Shown: positions 1-10,712, counted from the stretch's first letter. The stretch is 64,000 bases of DNA from Cheilinus undulatus (GCF_018320785.1 NC_054872.1:24510769-24574768), one strand, 5' to 3'. The notes: generated from the sequence alone by a model not told the origin. Made by a program: numbers and translations.

Positions 1-240
1 GCAAAAATGACTCAAGAGATACTCTGGCAGAGATACTTTAATTTTATTTTTAGTTTATTATTCTATTTTACACATAAGTTTAGTTTTCTTATGTTTGGTT
101 TACTTTTAAACCTTATGGTCTACTTAAAAGCCTACAGCAAATTCCAGTGGAACATTAACATTTGTATCCATAACATTTATGTTTTTTTTTTTTTCATTAA
201 CAATCTAAATGGACCAAAAAGAGGCAATAGAAAAAACTGA

Positions 241-575
241 AAGGTGCCTTCACAGTGCGGTTAATCTGCAGTCTGGACATGGAGGCGCAAGCATCTCCTG
301 CTCAGACTGCAGCTGAGAGGGACTGTTGCGTGAGGACTTAGCTGCCTGTGAGTGCTTTGTGACGGGGAGGGGCCCACTGCAGCACTCACTGCTCACTGAG
401 AGGAGCAACAACGTTATATGCTTTCACGTCAGAGTCTCGAGAAGTCTCCAGTAACACCAGAAAAAGATGCTAGATTTGTCGCTAGTTGATTTTTTGAAAA
501 GAGTCACTAGACGGGTCCGAAAACTCACTAAATATAGCAACAAAGTCGCTAAGTTGGCAACACTGTGTGAATGCG
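241..575. repeat. dispersed repeat, copy A
   Basis: This stretch shares long, gapped similarity with about 2480-2715. Both carry the words GCTGCCTGTGAG, GACGGGGA, CTCCAGTAACACCAGAAAAAG, TTTGTCGCTA and GCTAAGTTGGCAACACTG in the same order and orientation. It abuts a LINE remnant on its right. No reading frame is convincing. The family is probably a non-autonomous DNA element or SINE, but I cannot name it. Confidence 0.6.
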
Positions 576-880
576 GCAAGGCCTGTGAATATGAGTTGCA
601 GTAGTCAATGCACAATATTGCAAAAGCCTGTACCAGGAGCTGTGTTGCATGCCATGTCAAGTAGGGTCTGATACTCTCAATGTCACAGAGGATAAATTGG
701 CAAGACTGAGAAATCGAGGTCACGTGAACCTTGAAGGTTAGCTCAATCATATCAGTCAGGTTCCGGGTGGCCTTAGTGGGCATGAGTTTATTTAATCCAA
801 GCAGGATATTGATCGTGGTTGCATGGTGGGAGTGGCTGGAATGACAATAAGCTCCGTCTTGGAGCTCAAGGTCCATCTAG
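576..880 (-). pseudogene. LINE reverse-transcriptase C-terminal remnant
   Basis: Read on the minus strand this encodes a recognisable post-catalytic segment of a CR1/L2-like non-LTR reverse transcriptase. It runs from FKVHVTSISQSCQF through IRPYLTWHATQLLVQAF to LCIDYCNSYSQALP. That matches the pattern HVtxvxrsCrfxLxnIrxIRpfLt...LvxsLvisrLDYCNSLlaGLP seen in many such LINEs. Only about 100 residues remain: the endonuclease and the catalytic FADD region are missing, and the left side runs into dispersed repeat copy A. It is a dead fragment. The family is clear and the clade is inferred. Confidence 0.65.
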
Positions 881-885
881 AAATA

Positions 886-1690
886 GACTCCTGATCAAAA
901 TTTTGAGACAAGTGGAAAAACTGCAAGAATTTGCATTGTGCACTGTTGGATCTTAAGAAGGTTCTAAGTAGAGCTTCAAAATGCTAAAAGAAGAAATTGG
1001 AGTGAGACAACAAAAAAATTGAGTAAGCAATTCATTGCAAACAACAATTGAACTAAAAAAGGCTGTTCATCAGCTGGTCAAAAGTTGAAGATTAACAGCC
1101 TTTTAAAAACAAAATCTGCGCAAAATTGTGGATTCAATGTCATTTTCTGTCAGGTATTCACACTGTCATGAGCTCCTGATAGCAAAGGCAAAAAAGCTTT
1201 CTGTCTTTGAACATAGGGGGATTGTTGAGCTGCATAAGAAAGGACTCTTGCAATGTGCCATTGCTGCTGAGGTTGGACGCTGTAAGACAGTCATTTTGAA
1301 TTTCTTAAAAGATCCTGACGGTTACGGAACAAAAAAGTCAAGTGGTAGACCCAAAAAAATTTCACCAGCACTGAGCCGGAGGATCTGATTGGCTGTCCGT
1401 CAACACACAGGACGATCCTTGGCCCAAAATAAGGCCATTAATTAGCGCTGACTGTAGCCCAATAACCATCAGATGGCATCTGCGAAGGAAGGGCTTAAAA
1501 AACTAAAAAGGTCTTCAAAGGCCTCGTCTCCTTCAACGCCACAGAACGCCCATTTGGACTTTGCAAGGGAGCTCCAAAAACATGGGAAATTGAAAGAGGG
1601 AAGAAAGTTTTATACTCCGATGAGAAAAAATGTAACCTTGATGGTCCTGATGGCACTCTTAAGTTATGTCTTGTACTTGTAGTGTTTTTC
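886..1690 (+). mobile_element. Tc1-like transposon, left half
   Basis: A TA at 884-885 precedes a Tc1-type terminal repeat (GACTCCTGATCAAAATTTTG). The transposase frame begins near 1137 with the DNA-binding helix-turn-helix segment (KKLSVFEHRGIVELHKKGLL, then GRPKKISPALSRRI). A stop follows at 1386-1388, and shifted fragments continue ([12 protein letters not shown], then [12 protein letters not shown]) to the DEK...LDGPDG region near the first catalytic Asp. Similarity then stops. The rest of the same family (LQVVQGRQTAAGY onward) reappears at 9092. Many stops and frameshifts make it inactive. Confidence 0.8.
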
Positions 1691-2479
1691 ACAATTAAGT
1701 TGACAACATTTGTTGAAACTAGAGCCAGACCGATATGGGATTTTTTGGGCCGATGCCGATATTGGGGGCTAAAAAAAAAGCCAATATCCGATATTATCGG
1801 CCGATATCCGATATTTTGGCCGATATATGAAATAAGAACATTGATATACACAGGATATATACTGTACATGGACACAAATATGGAATAATATGTGAATAAC
1901 CAGTTGAATTTATCTTTGTTTATTTCACAAAGATGCAACTTAGATGACATTAAAACACTGTATAATAATCCTATACTGTGGCTTTGGACCATATTAGACA
2001 GGAAAATGATAAATGGAGAGCCATATTTACATCGTTGTGGCAAGTATGCACAAAGAATATGTTTACAATTTGTGTCTTGATAACCCTGAGGAAGGCCACA
2101 AGCCTAAATGTGCCTGTTTTATAAAGTTCTTCTCTAAAGATCTACTATAGTTGAAACTTTCTGTCTCCACACTGGTAGAATATGTCACAGGAAAGATAAA
2201 CATCGTATGAATGCTTTTCTGGTTTGTGCTTTTCAAAGTAAAAGCCCGGTTTAGCATTTCTGTAGAGAAACTCTGTTCACCTGTATAGAATGCTTTTATT
2301 TTGAACAGTTCCCGACACACTTCCTCTGTACACTAAATGAAGTCGCTTTGAGGGCAGGGCTTTGAGAGCAGGGAGATGTGGCTGACACGCAGAAAACTCG
2401 CACCCTGTGTGAAAGCCGCACTGGCAGGAAGCAGAGCTGACCCGCAGCACACGCAAGCGGCAAAAACGGTCCCAGTCTG

Positions 2480-2715
2480 AAACGAGCGTTAGTCCTCTAC
2501 TCTGCTGCAGTCGAACTGCGCGAGGACGAGGCTGCCTGTGAGCGCTTTGGGACGGGGAGAGGCCCACGGCAGCAGCACTGCTCAGTCTCCAGTAACACCA
2601 GAAAAAGTTGCTAGATTTGTCGCTAATTGCTTTTTTGAAAAAGAGTCGCCAGAGGGGTCTGAAAACTCACTAAATATAGCAACAAAGTTGCTAAGTTGGC
2701 AACACTGAGTGAGTA
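2480..2715. repeat. dispersed repeat, copy B
   Basis: This is the second copy of the repeat at 241-575, in the same orientation. It is shorter and diverged, and lies inside the hAT element at 1720-2938. It ends in the shared word GCTAAGTTGGCAACACTG. Confidence 0.6.
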
Positions 2716-2818
2716 TGAGCTGCTGCTGCACTCTGCATCTGAGGGGGAGGGGCCAGGCACTCAGGCTGAGTCCAGCATGGAGACACAACACAGAGTGACA
2801 GGAGCAGAGACATTCCCC

Positions 2819-2820
<2 letters not shown>

Positions 2821-2853
<33 letters not shown>
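2821..2853. repeat. 33-bp poly(A) run
   Basis: Thirty-three consecutive A residues lie just right of repeat copy B within the hAT element. This is either a retroposon tail or a mononucleotide microsatellite, and its length is likely to vary between individuals. Confidence 0.9.
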
Positions 2854-2856
<3 letters not shown>

Positions 2857-3099
2857 AATATATTGGCTACATTCTAGCCGATGTTGATTAATCTGTGAAA
2901 CGCTATAATTGGCCCACTGATAAATCGGTCAGGCTCTAGTTGAAACCTGTGGAAACAAAGAGAATGGATGGTCAAGGACACCTTTGAGGGAAAGAACGGG
3001 AAATTTCCAACAAGAAAAACCCAAAAAAGGTGAAAAGAAGACCTCAGTCTCAACTACAACTCCTGGCTAATTTAAAAAATAACAACTGCTAGTAACTGC

Positions 3100-3728
3100 T
3101 AGGGATGCACTGATCCACTTTTTATCAGTTCCGATCCGATTCCGATAAATACAGTGCTTAACAAATTTATTAGACCACCTGTCATATTTCTCTCAGAGAC
3201 CATCCAGCATCATGAAGTGCTTTAATGCGGACTCTTTCATCTTCAGTGAGCTCTCCACGTTTTACCATTTTGAATAGGAATGAGGGATTTCAAAATGAAT
3301 TCCCCAAATTTGAGCTGGCTCACTGGGCTTCTCTGAGAAGTCAGAAATTAATCAAGCATAACATTTAACCACTAAAACTACGTTTTCTGTTCAGGGATGC
3401 AAGTAAATAACTATAATTTGACATACTAATCAAGAAGTATCAATGTGCTTTACTATTTTTTCAGTTTTTTGTAAATCAGTAAATTTGAAAATTCATGGAT
3501 AACAATAATAATTATATTTTAGCATTAAAAATATCATTTGGGTTAAAGAGCTTCTACATATTGGTGTATTAACCATTGCAGAAACATAAAAAATGATTTT
3601 GGTAATTACCAATGCTGTTAATTTAGGGCAGCTGTGGCATAAACCTTACTTTGGTTAGGGTTAGGGTGGTCTAATAAATTTGTTAAGCACTGTATGTGCC
3701 GATACCGATACTGATTCTGATATACATA
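3100..3728. mobile_element. hAT-like fragment interrupted by a Tc1 derivative
   Basis: The left piece (about 3100-3150, TAGGGATGCACTGATCC then TTCCGATCCGATTCCGATAA) and the right piece (3693-3728, GCCGATACCGATACTGATTCTG) resemble the GATCGG/CCGATA-rich ends of fish hAT elements. The Tc1 derivative at 3152-3692 separates them. The outer boundaries and a target duplication are not clear. Confidence 0.5.
3152..3692 (-). mobile_element. Tc1 internal-deletion derivative (MITE)
   Basis: The ends are long inverted repeats (CAGTGCTTAACAAATTTATT and its complement at the right end), flanked by TA on both sides. On the minus strand, about 3188-3275 encodes MVKRGELTEDERVRIKALHD...GWSLREI and then a stop. 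That is the N-terminal helix-turn-helix start of a Tc1 transposase, running almost directly into the terminal repeat. The rest of the transposase is gone, so the copy could only have moved by using a relative's enzyme. Confidence 0.8.
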
Positions 3729-4212
3729 CAGTTGCAATAAAAAGTATGTGACCCCTTTGGGATTTCTTGGATTTCTGCATAAATTGGTCATCAAATGTGT
3801 TCTGATCTTCATCTAAGTCACAACAATGAGGTCAGGACTCTGACTGGGCCACTCCAGAAGGCGTATTTTCTTCTGTTGAAGCCATTCTGTTGTTGATTTA
3901 CTTCTATGCTTTGGGTCGCTGTCCTGTTGCATCACCCATCCTCTGTTGAGCTTCAGTTGGTGGACAGATGGTCTTAAGTTTTCCTGCAAAATGTCTTGAT
4001 AAACCTGGGAATTAATTTTTCCGTCAATGACAGCAATCCGTCCAGGCCCTGAGGCAGCAAAGCAGCCCCAAACCATGATGGCCCCTCCACCATATTTGAC
4101 AGTTGGGATGAGGTTTTGATTTTGGTGTGCTGTGCCTTTTTTTTCTCTACACATAGCGTTGTGAGTTCCTTCCAAACAACTCAATTTTGGTTTCATCTGT
4201 CTACAGAATATT
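3729..4212 (-). mobile_element. mariner/Tc1 transposon fragment, transposase C-terminal half
   Basis: The left end shows a TA followed by CAGTTGCAATAAAAAG, a typical fish Tc1/mariner terminus. The minus-strand frame encodes the core of the DDE transposase: YGGGAIMVWGCFAASGPGRI, then the second catalytic Asp in QQDSDPKHRSKST, then EWPSQSPDL. The N-terminal half is missing because the copy ends where LINE sequence begins at about 4213. The reading frame is open across roughly 120 residues, but the element is truncated and lacks one terminal repeat. Confidence 0.8.
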
Positions 4213-5928
4213 TTGCCAGTAGTGCGAAGACGAGGAAATGGCATTAACAGAAAACAGAAAAGGGGCTGCAGAGCCAGTGCATGGGAGAGGCTAAGGAAAA
4301 CACTACAGAAACACCCACTCCCCAGCCTTTTTCTCACCGACGCCAGGTCCATTGTGAACAAAATGGACGAGCTGAGGCTACAGCTGGAAGCTGGAAGATG
4401 GTGCTCCGCTCTGATCATCTCAGAGTTGTGGCTTCAGCCAGCAATCCCCAACGCCACTTTAGTGTTAACAGGACGCATTGACGCTATGACAGAAACCAGG
4501 ACTCACAGAAACAACGAGGTGGGGGTCTCTGCATTTATATTAGTAGTGACAGGTGGGCTAATAACAGTAGACAGTCACTGTTCTAGGGGATACAGGGCCA
4601 TACCATCACCCCACCTAGGCCAGTCAGACAACATATCCCTGTCTATGTTACCAACCTACACCTCCCTCAGGAAAAGAGACCCGTCCCCCCCCTCAAAAAC
4701 TGTTAAGACATGGCCTGATGGTGCCTCCTCACAGCTGCAGGACTGTTTTGAAAACACAGACTGGAGCATCTTTGAGTCCCATGACCTGGAGGAGTACACA
4801 TCTGTACTCTCGTACATCCAGTACCGCACAGACACAGTCAACACGGACAAACGCATCCAGGTGTATTAAACCAAAAACCCTGGATAACAGGAGAGGTCAG
4901 GACCCTGCTGAGGAACAGGAACATCGTCTTCCGGTCCAGTGACATGGAACTGAACAGTGTAGCCAGGGGAGACCTGAAAAGGAACATCCGACCGGCCAAA
5001 CAGGACTACAAAACCAAAACTGAGGACCAACTCCAGAGCAACAACTCGAGGCAGGTATGGCAGGGGGTCCAGAACATCACAAACTACAAACCCAGACCCA
5101 ATGTTGTGGATGGCAATGCTGCACTGGCAGAGGGGCTGAACTTTTGCTTCGCCCGCTTCGAACAGACAACATCAGAAGCAGCCCCATCTCATCCAACAGC
5201 CAACACTGGCCACTCCTTCATGGTGGAGGAACGTGATGTGAAACATGTACTAAGGAAAGTAAATCCCAGGAAAGCAGCAGGACCTGAAGAGGATCCATGG
5301 CAGGGTGCTAAAAGACTGCACAGACCAGCTCACTGGGGTCTTTACAAAGATAATCAACCTGTCCTTAGCTCAGGGCACCGTTCCACTCTGCCTTAAGTCC
5401 TCAACCATCATCCCTGTCCCATAAAAGACCCCCATCAGCAGCCTAAACGACTTCCAGCCAGTTGCTCTCATTCCAGTCATAATGAAGTGCTTTGAGAAAC
5501 TGATCAGAAGCCACATCATCCAAGGACTTCCAACCACTTTTGACCCTCACCAGTTCGCATTTTAGAAAAACAGATCAACAGAGGACACCATAGTCATAGC
5601 CCTCCACACCACCCTGACCCACTTAGAGCAAAAAAAAAAAAAAAAAAAAAAGAAAAAGAAAAAAGGTATACCAGGCTTCTTTTCATTGACTTTAGCTCAG
5701 CATTTAACACAATCGTCCCCAGCAGACTGGTATTGAAACTAAACAACCTTGGCCTCCCACACTCCACTTTCCTCCGGATTAAGGACTTCCTCAGCGACCG
5801 ACCACAGAGAGTCAGAGTAGGGCCCCACCTCTCCACAGCACTCAGTCTAAATGCCGGCTGCACACAGGGATGTGTACTGAGTCCCCTGCTTTACACTCTC
5901 TACACACATTACTGCACCCCCACCCACC
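4213..5928 (+). mobile_element. CR1/L2-like LINE, left part (endonuclease to reverse transcriptase)
   Basis: Plus-strand fragments in changing frames follow the order of a non-LTR ORF2. The endonuclease N-terminus comes first (LFLTDARSIVNKMDELRLQL...IISELWL). Next is a linker region at 4944-5396 ([25 protein letters not shown]). Reverse-transcriptase blocks follow (NDFQPVALIPVIMKCFE near 5450, FIDFSSAFNTI near 5690, SLNAGCTQGCVLSPLLY near 5850). A 22-bp A-run at 5630-5651 interrupts the frame. The coding sequence breaks off at 5928, where a hAT has inserted, and resumes at 8632. Multiple frameshifts and stops make it inactive. Confidence 0.85.
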
Positions 5929-6944
5929 CGGGCAACTAGGACTGCAACAAACGATTATTTCAATCATCGATGAATCGGATGATTATTTTCTCCCCGAGGT
6001 GGGGTGGGGGGTGGGGGTCCCTTAATTTAAAACTTAATGTGGATATTCCAAAGCTGTCAAAATAATGTTAGAGTTTAAATGTCTATATTCTTAAAACTAG
6101 AATAAAACATTTTTTGAGTTCTGTTAAATTAATTAACTTGAACATGCCACAGAATAATCACAAAAAAAATCAATTATTTTAAAAAATTTAAATGATTTTT
6201 TTACATTATTACTTTGCCTCCCTCCTTACAAATATAAACAATTAAAGATCATACTAATGACAACAGCCTGAGGATATGATTTAAATGAAAGACTATGAGG
6301 GGATACTGATTTTATTACATCCTCTTATTTCATCCCAGAGGAGCCACATGTAAGCCTCAGCCCATAAAAGTTATTGATATTATGATAATTTCTAAACATT
6401 TGTCACTCACTAATTCAACAAGCAAACGTTAGTTCATTGATGCTTGTCAGACCGACCCGCACTCACAGACGGACACACAAACTATCTCTGTCACACATAC
6501 ACAGACCCACACACCCAACTGCTCCTGTCACCCCGTTACTGCAGCTCACGCTTTTCCTTCCTCTCTCCTGTTTTAGCAGACATTTAGAACACAAAGTGGG
6601 GCAAACATCATGGATTACATGAATGCCTGACAGCCGAGCGCTATTATTTTTATCCAGACTTGTATCGTAACAAAAACTAAACTAGGGCTGCAGCAATAGA
6701 TTCTTTTTGTAGTCGAGTAGTCTCAATTCTTCTGACAATTAATCGAATACTCTCATAAGAAATATTGCATTTTTTCAATCAATCACTTTTGCTTTTTCAA
6801 GAGAAGTAGCACTAGACAAATGAGAAAAGAAGCTGGGTCCCTTAAATGAACTATTTCTATATTAAAAATTGGTATTAACAGGTTCTCTAAAGAAAATAGA
6901 TTTTACAAAGTGCAATGAAGTTCTGATGACAGTTTACATTTCTT

Positions 6945-7130
6945 TTTTTTTTTTAAAGATTTATTTTTGGGCCTTTTCGTGCCTTTATTAGAGAGAGGAC
7001 AGTGGATAGAGTTGGAAACAGGGAAGAGAGCTGGGAGAGACATGCAGGAAATAGTGCCACGGGCCGGATTCGAACCTGGGTCGCCTGCGTACATGGTGCG
7101 CGCCTTAACCACTCGACTACCAGCATGCCC
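6945..7130 (-). mobile_element. tRNA-derived SINE
   Basis: Read on the minus strand the head resembles a tRNA-Leu/Ser-type promoter: an A-box-like GTCGAGTGGTTAAGGCG and a B-box GGTTCGAATCC. A body and an A-rich tail follow (seen as T-rich at 6945-6954 on the plus strand). A perfect 17-bp target duplication, GACAGTTTACATTTCTT, lies at 6928-6944 and 7131-7147. The insertion is inside hAT copy 1. A related body lies at about 19840-19998. Confidence 0.9.
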
Positions 7131-7776
7131 GACAGTTTACATTTCTTAAAGTTACAAGGAAAGGATGTTATAAAATGACATTAGACTAAGCCATATTTAG
7201 GGTTTTAGGGATCCTTCACCAGGAATTGTTTGCTGCCAACAATTTATTTCTTTCATTATAGTTTATTTCTATTCTCCAAGTTGTCATTAAAGTAAGGGGA
7301 CACTTAATCATTTTAAAATCCTCTATTTTATGCATGAATGTAATATTTCACATTATAGCAAAAGTATAGTTCCATCATTCACACAGTGGTCTGATGATGT
7401 CTGGAGGGTGAACCTTTAGATTACAGGAATATGATCTATTTTTCAAAAGGGTATTCACTTTCAATTTTTGCACATTTTTTTGTGAGTTCATCCACCATAA
7501 GATAAAAATATGACCTTTTAAGACCATCCACTGACATGGAGAAAGCAGCTTCTGTGAGCTGTTGAATCCTGACTATATGATGAACTTTAACCTACTTTGT
7601 CTCTGTCACTGTCTGTGGCAATAAGGTGTTTTTATTTAATTGGTGTCAATTCATTATTAATATAAGTCTTATTCTTTTGGGATGGTAAACATTTTGAAAA
7701 ATACACTGCAATTAAGACGTCAGTGCCCTGAATTTTAGATAATTTATAATTCCATGTATAACGTGTGCATGCGGAA

Positions 7777-7818
7777 AAGAGAGAGAGAAAGAGAGAGAGA
7801 GAGTGAGAGAGAGAGAGG
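7777..7818. repeat. (GA)n microsatellite
   Basis: An imperfect GA/GAAA dinucleotide tract inside hAT copy 1. Confidence 0.85.
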
Positions 7819-8631
7819 GGAAGCACCAAAGCAGGACTTGAATCGTGAAGCCTGACAGTGCTCTGTAAAACTGTCGGGTCAATCAGAGAAGTTTATGAAA
7901 TTCCCTGAAGTCTGCAGACACAAAATGAGCGCTGCGAGTCATGCGGGCAGCGCATAAACCCAGAGATCTGCGTAGGTTTACAGGTGCTGGCATAGTGCCG
8001 TATCTGCAATTAAGCCGCAGGACGAGGGCCTGTACACATCACTGCATCTCTTTCTCTTCTCTCGTAATTTTTACGCCTCGTATCATGCGTGTTACATTGT
8101 AGTAATGGCGAAAACAAGGGCATTGTGCCACACAAATAGCCGTCCGTGTGAAACACAGCACGCCGCGCAACGCAACACACGGCGCGATGTCCAGGTTACA
8201 GCATGGCCGTATATGGATACATGACTGATTTAAGCGAAGCCTCGAGGCAGATAATTTGCCTTGAGGAATTTTTTTGAATCGAATTACCCGGATAATACGA
8301 GGAATAGTTTCAGCCCTAAACTTAACTTCCGCCGGAGTTTTTACAACAACAAGCTCTTTTTAGATAGATAGCGTCTCATTTCCGTCATGAGACACAGCTG
8401 ATGATGAATATATCTACTTAATTCTTCCGCTAATCATCAGATTATAATCAGAGAAGTACTAAATCAAGCAAAAGTAAAGTTTATCAGCCGTCTGTGTGTG
8501 ACGTAAACATCTTCACGCCAAACGAAGTGACGCCATAATGGCGCGACACAACGAATTAATACATAAATTCATTGCCAACATTTTTTATTATAGATTTTTA
8601 TCGATTTTATTGATTCGTTATTGCAGCCCTG

Positions 8632-9091
8632 CAGGCAACTCCATCGTGAAGTACGCAGACGACACAACAGTGTTCGGGCTCATCTCAAGGGGAGATGAAT
8701 CTGCGTACAGGGATGAAGTCAAAAACTGTCGTCATGGTGCAGCATCAACAACCTGGTCCTCAACACAACAAAGGCTAAAGAAATAATAGTGGACTTGAGG
8801 AGAAACAGATCTGACCCTCAGCCCATACACCTCAACGGGGACTGTGTGGAGAGGGTCTTGGACTTCAAGTTCCTGGGCCTGCAACTGGATGATGACCTGA
8901 CCTGGGAAACCAACACCACTGCGCTGATCAAAAAGGCACACCAGTGACTCCACTTCCTGAGGGTCCTGAAGAGCAATGCCCTGGCCAGAGAGCTGCTGGT
9001 GTCCTTTTAAAGTGTACTGGCATACTGCATCCCAGTGTGGTTCTCCAGCTGCACTGCTCAGGAGGAGACAGTTCCTAGAGGGTCATCAACA
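8632..9091 (+). mobile_element. CR1/L2-like LINE, right part (RT YADD motif onward)
   Basis: This continues the LINE split at 5928. SIVKYADDTTVFGLISRGDE carries the catalytic YADD of the reverse transcriptase. After a frameshift come INNLVLNTTKAKEIIVDLRR, FKFLGLQLDDDLTW and HFLRVLKSNALARELL, then an in-frame stop in the CIPVWFSSC region. The order and spacing match the 3' half of the ORF whose 5' half lies at 4213-5928. Similarity ends where a Tc1 segment starts at about 9092. Confidence 0.85.
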
Positions 9092-9710
9092 CAGCTTTAG
9101 GTTGTGCAGGGGCGTCAAACGGCAGCTGGCTATGTGAAAATGTTGCAGCGGGCGTCCCTCATGACTGAGGGCCCTCATCTGTGTGATAATGTCTGGGTTT
9201 TTCAATGGGACAATGCTACAGTTTATAATGCCTGCCTGACAGAGGACTTCTTCCAGAAGAATAACGTCACTCTTTCAACCATCCTGCATGTTCCCCTGAT
9301 CTAAATCCAACTGAGAACATTTGGGGATGGATGGCAAGGGAAGTTTACAAAGATGGACACCAGTTCCAGATAGTGGATGCCCTTCTGAAGCCATCTTCAC
9401 CACTTGGAGCAACATGCCCACTAACGTCCTGGAAACACTTGCAACCGAAATGAATTTTGGAAGTGATCAACAAGAACAGTTGAGCTATTCATTACCGAGT
9501 CCTTTTTGAAACTTTTTTACTTTTTTGAGGGGGTTTTCGGGTTTTTCTGAGCTATGGTCTTAAACTGTTTATCTGCTGATGAACAGCCTATTTCAGTTTA
9601 ATTGTTGTTTTCAATAGATTGCTTACTCAGTTTTTTTGTCTCACTCCCATTTCTTCTTTTTGCATTTTGAAGCTCAACTTAGAACCTTTTTAGCCTTCAG
9701 CCTGTGAGGT
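9092..9710 (+). mobile_element. Tc1-like transposon, right half
   Basis: This encodes the C-terminal part of a Tc1 transposase: VVQGRQTAAGYVKMLQRASL, then WVFQWDNATVYNACLTEDFF with the second catalytic Asp, then a frameshifted PTENIWGWMAREVYKDGHQ with the catalytic Glu. The 3' flank (about 9590-9690), reverse-complemented, matches the 5' flank of the Tc1 half at 886-1690; both contain the word AGCTTCAAAATGC. The two halves therefore belong to one family and may be one element. The right terminal repeat is not preserved. Confidence 0.8.
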
Positions 9711-10089
9711 ATTAAACACGAGACAAAAAAAAAAAACCCTGCTAAATATCTTCTGGTTTACAAAAGTAAAATAAATACATTTGTAAATTACAATATCTGC
9801 TTTTTAGAGCAATCACTCATATTCATGATTTCTGAAGAGTGCTGTAACACCTCTTTGAATTAAAAAAAAAGCTGGTGTAGAGATGCCTCCTGCAAAATCC
9901 TAACTCATGTGTGTCAGCGAATGAGTCCAGACTAGCTCATGTAAACACAGACTACAACCTGTGTGTTAAAGTTTCTTAGACAGCGGTTCTTAAGAACAAG
10001 GTAAACCAGCAGAAATTGGGGACAACAAAGCTACAGACCGGCAGAGGGTGAAAACAAATCTCCAGTGACCAGAATGACCATCAACTAAT
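9711..10089. other. no feature recognised
   Basis: AT-rich sequence between two Tc1 segments, with an A-run near 9725. I see no reading frame, terminal repeat or promoter that I can support. Confidence 0.5.
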
Positions 10090-10513
10090 TCAAATGTCAC
10101 TCAGCAACCAAAGGATGATATTAAGTGACCTACAAAAAGTATGGCAAATGGTAACTGGGGTGAATTGCACAGCGAGAACAGCTCAAAACAGACCCCTTGA
10201 GGCAGGGCTCAAGTCGTATAAAGCCCGTCATCCACAAAAAGCAAAGAAGAGCCAGGCTGAGGGTTGCAAAAGACCATAAGGATTTGACCATAAAAGACTG
10301 GAGAAAGGTCATCTCTGGTAAGTCCAATTTTCAGCTTTACCCAACACCTGGTTGTCTAATGGTTCAACAGAGACGTGGAGAGGCCTACAAGCCACGGTGT
10401 CTTGCATTCAATGTGAATACTGGTGGAGGGTCGGTGATGATCTCAGGGTACTTCAGCAAGGCTAAAATTGGGCAAATTTGTCTTTGCAAAGGACGTATAA
10501 ATCAAGCCACGGT
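10090..10513 (+). mobile_element. second Tc1 transposon, left half
   Basis: Plus-strand frames carry a Tc1 transposase up to the centre of the catalytic domain: RLRVAKDHKDLTIKDWRKVI, then FQLYPTPGCLMVQQRRGEAY, then NTGGGSVMISGYFSKAKIGQ and GRINQATVK. The first catalytic Asp position is degraded. Similarity stops at about 10513 and resumes at about 11891 with the next transposase block, after a loss of roughly 30 codons. Confidence 0.8.
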
Positions 10514-10709
10514 AAAATAGTCCGCTGTTGACATACTATTCCCGCGTGAACTCGCAGTTCTCCTGTGATCTCTTCCTGCTGATCAGGGTTGCGTGCCACG
10601 GCGCTGCGCTCTAAGCTCGCTTCCAGTGGGGGAGGTAGCTCTCCTTCGGTCGGAGCAAACCCACGGCACTTCGGTGCGTGGCAATCACGCTGTATATGGA
10701 AACCGGAGG
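10514..10709. other. GC-richer fragment inside the split Tc1
   Basis: A short, CpG-containing segment between the left Tc1 half and the Harbinger-like element. It looks like an end of a further repeat (CCAGTGGGGGAGGTAGCTCT, CACGGCACTTCGGTGCGTGG) but I cannot define its limits. Confidence 0.3.
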
Positions 10710-10712
10710 TTA

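Larger units (their letters stand above)
1720..2938. mobile_element. non-autonomous hAT-type transposon
   Basis: The ends are inverted repeats: TAGAGCCAGACCGATATGGG on the left, and the right end reads TAGAGCCTGACCGATTTA on the opposite strand. They are flanked by a perfect 8-bp duplication GTTGAAAC at 1712-1719 and 2939-2946, the hallmark of hAT transposition. Near both ends there are CCGATAT-rich subterminal repeats. No transposase frame is visible. The element contains dispersed repeat copy B and a long A-run. Confidence 0.85.
6683..8318. mobile_element. hAT transposon (inner), copy 1
   Basis: The ends TAGGGCTGCAGCAATAGATT and (opposite strand) TAGGGCTGAAACTATTCCTC are flanked by AACTAAAC (6675-6682) and AACTTAAC (8319-8326), an 8-bp duplication with one mismatch. 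A second, inverted copy of this element lies at about 54541-57122. Shared internal stretches include the AAAGTAAGGGGACACTTAAT region near 7290 and the GCCTCGAGGCAGATAATTTG region near 8240. No transposase frame is evident. Confidence 0.85.
5937..8631. mobile_element. hAT transposon (outer) inserted in the LINE
   Basis: The left end TAGGACTGCAACAAACGATT pairs with the right end, which reads CAGGGCTGCAATAACGAATC on the opposite strand; this is a classical hAT terminus. The flanks CGGGCAAC (5929-5936) and CAGGCAAC (8632-8639) form an 8-bp target duplication with one mismatch. Removing the element restores LINE similarity across the junction. No transposase is visible. It hosts another hAT at 6683-8318. 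Confidence 0.85.

Noticed and set aside
7055..7130. Possible tRNA-Leu/Ser gene on the minus strand
   Set aside because: The A and B boxes belong to a SINE with a tail and a 17-bp target duplication, not to a folded tRNA.
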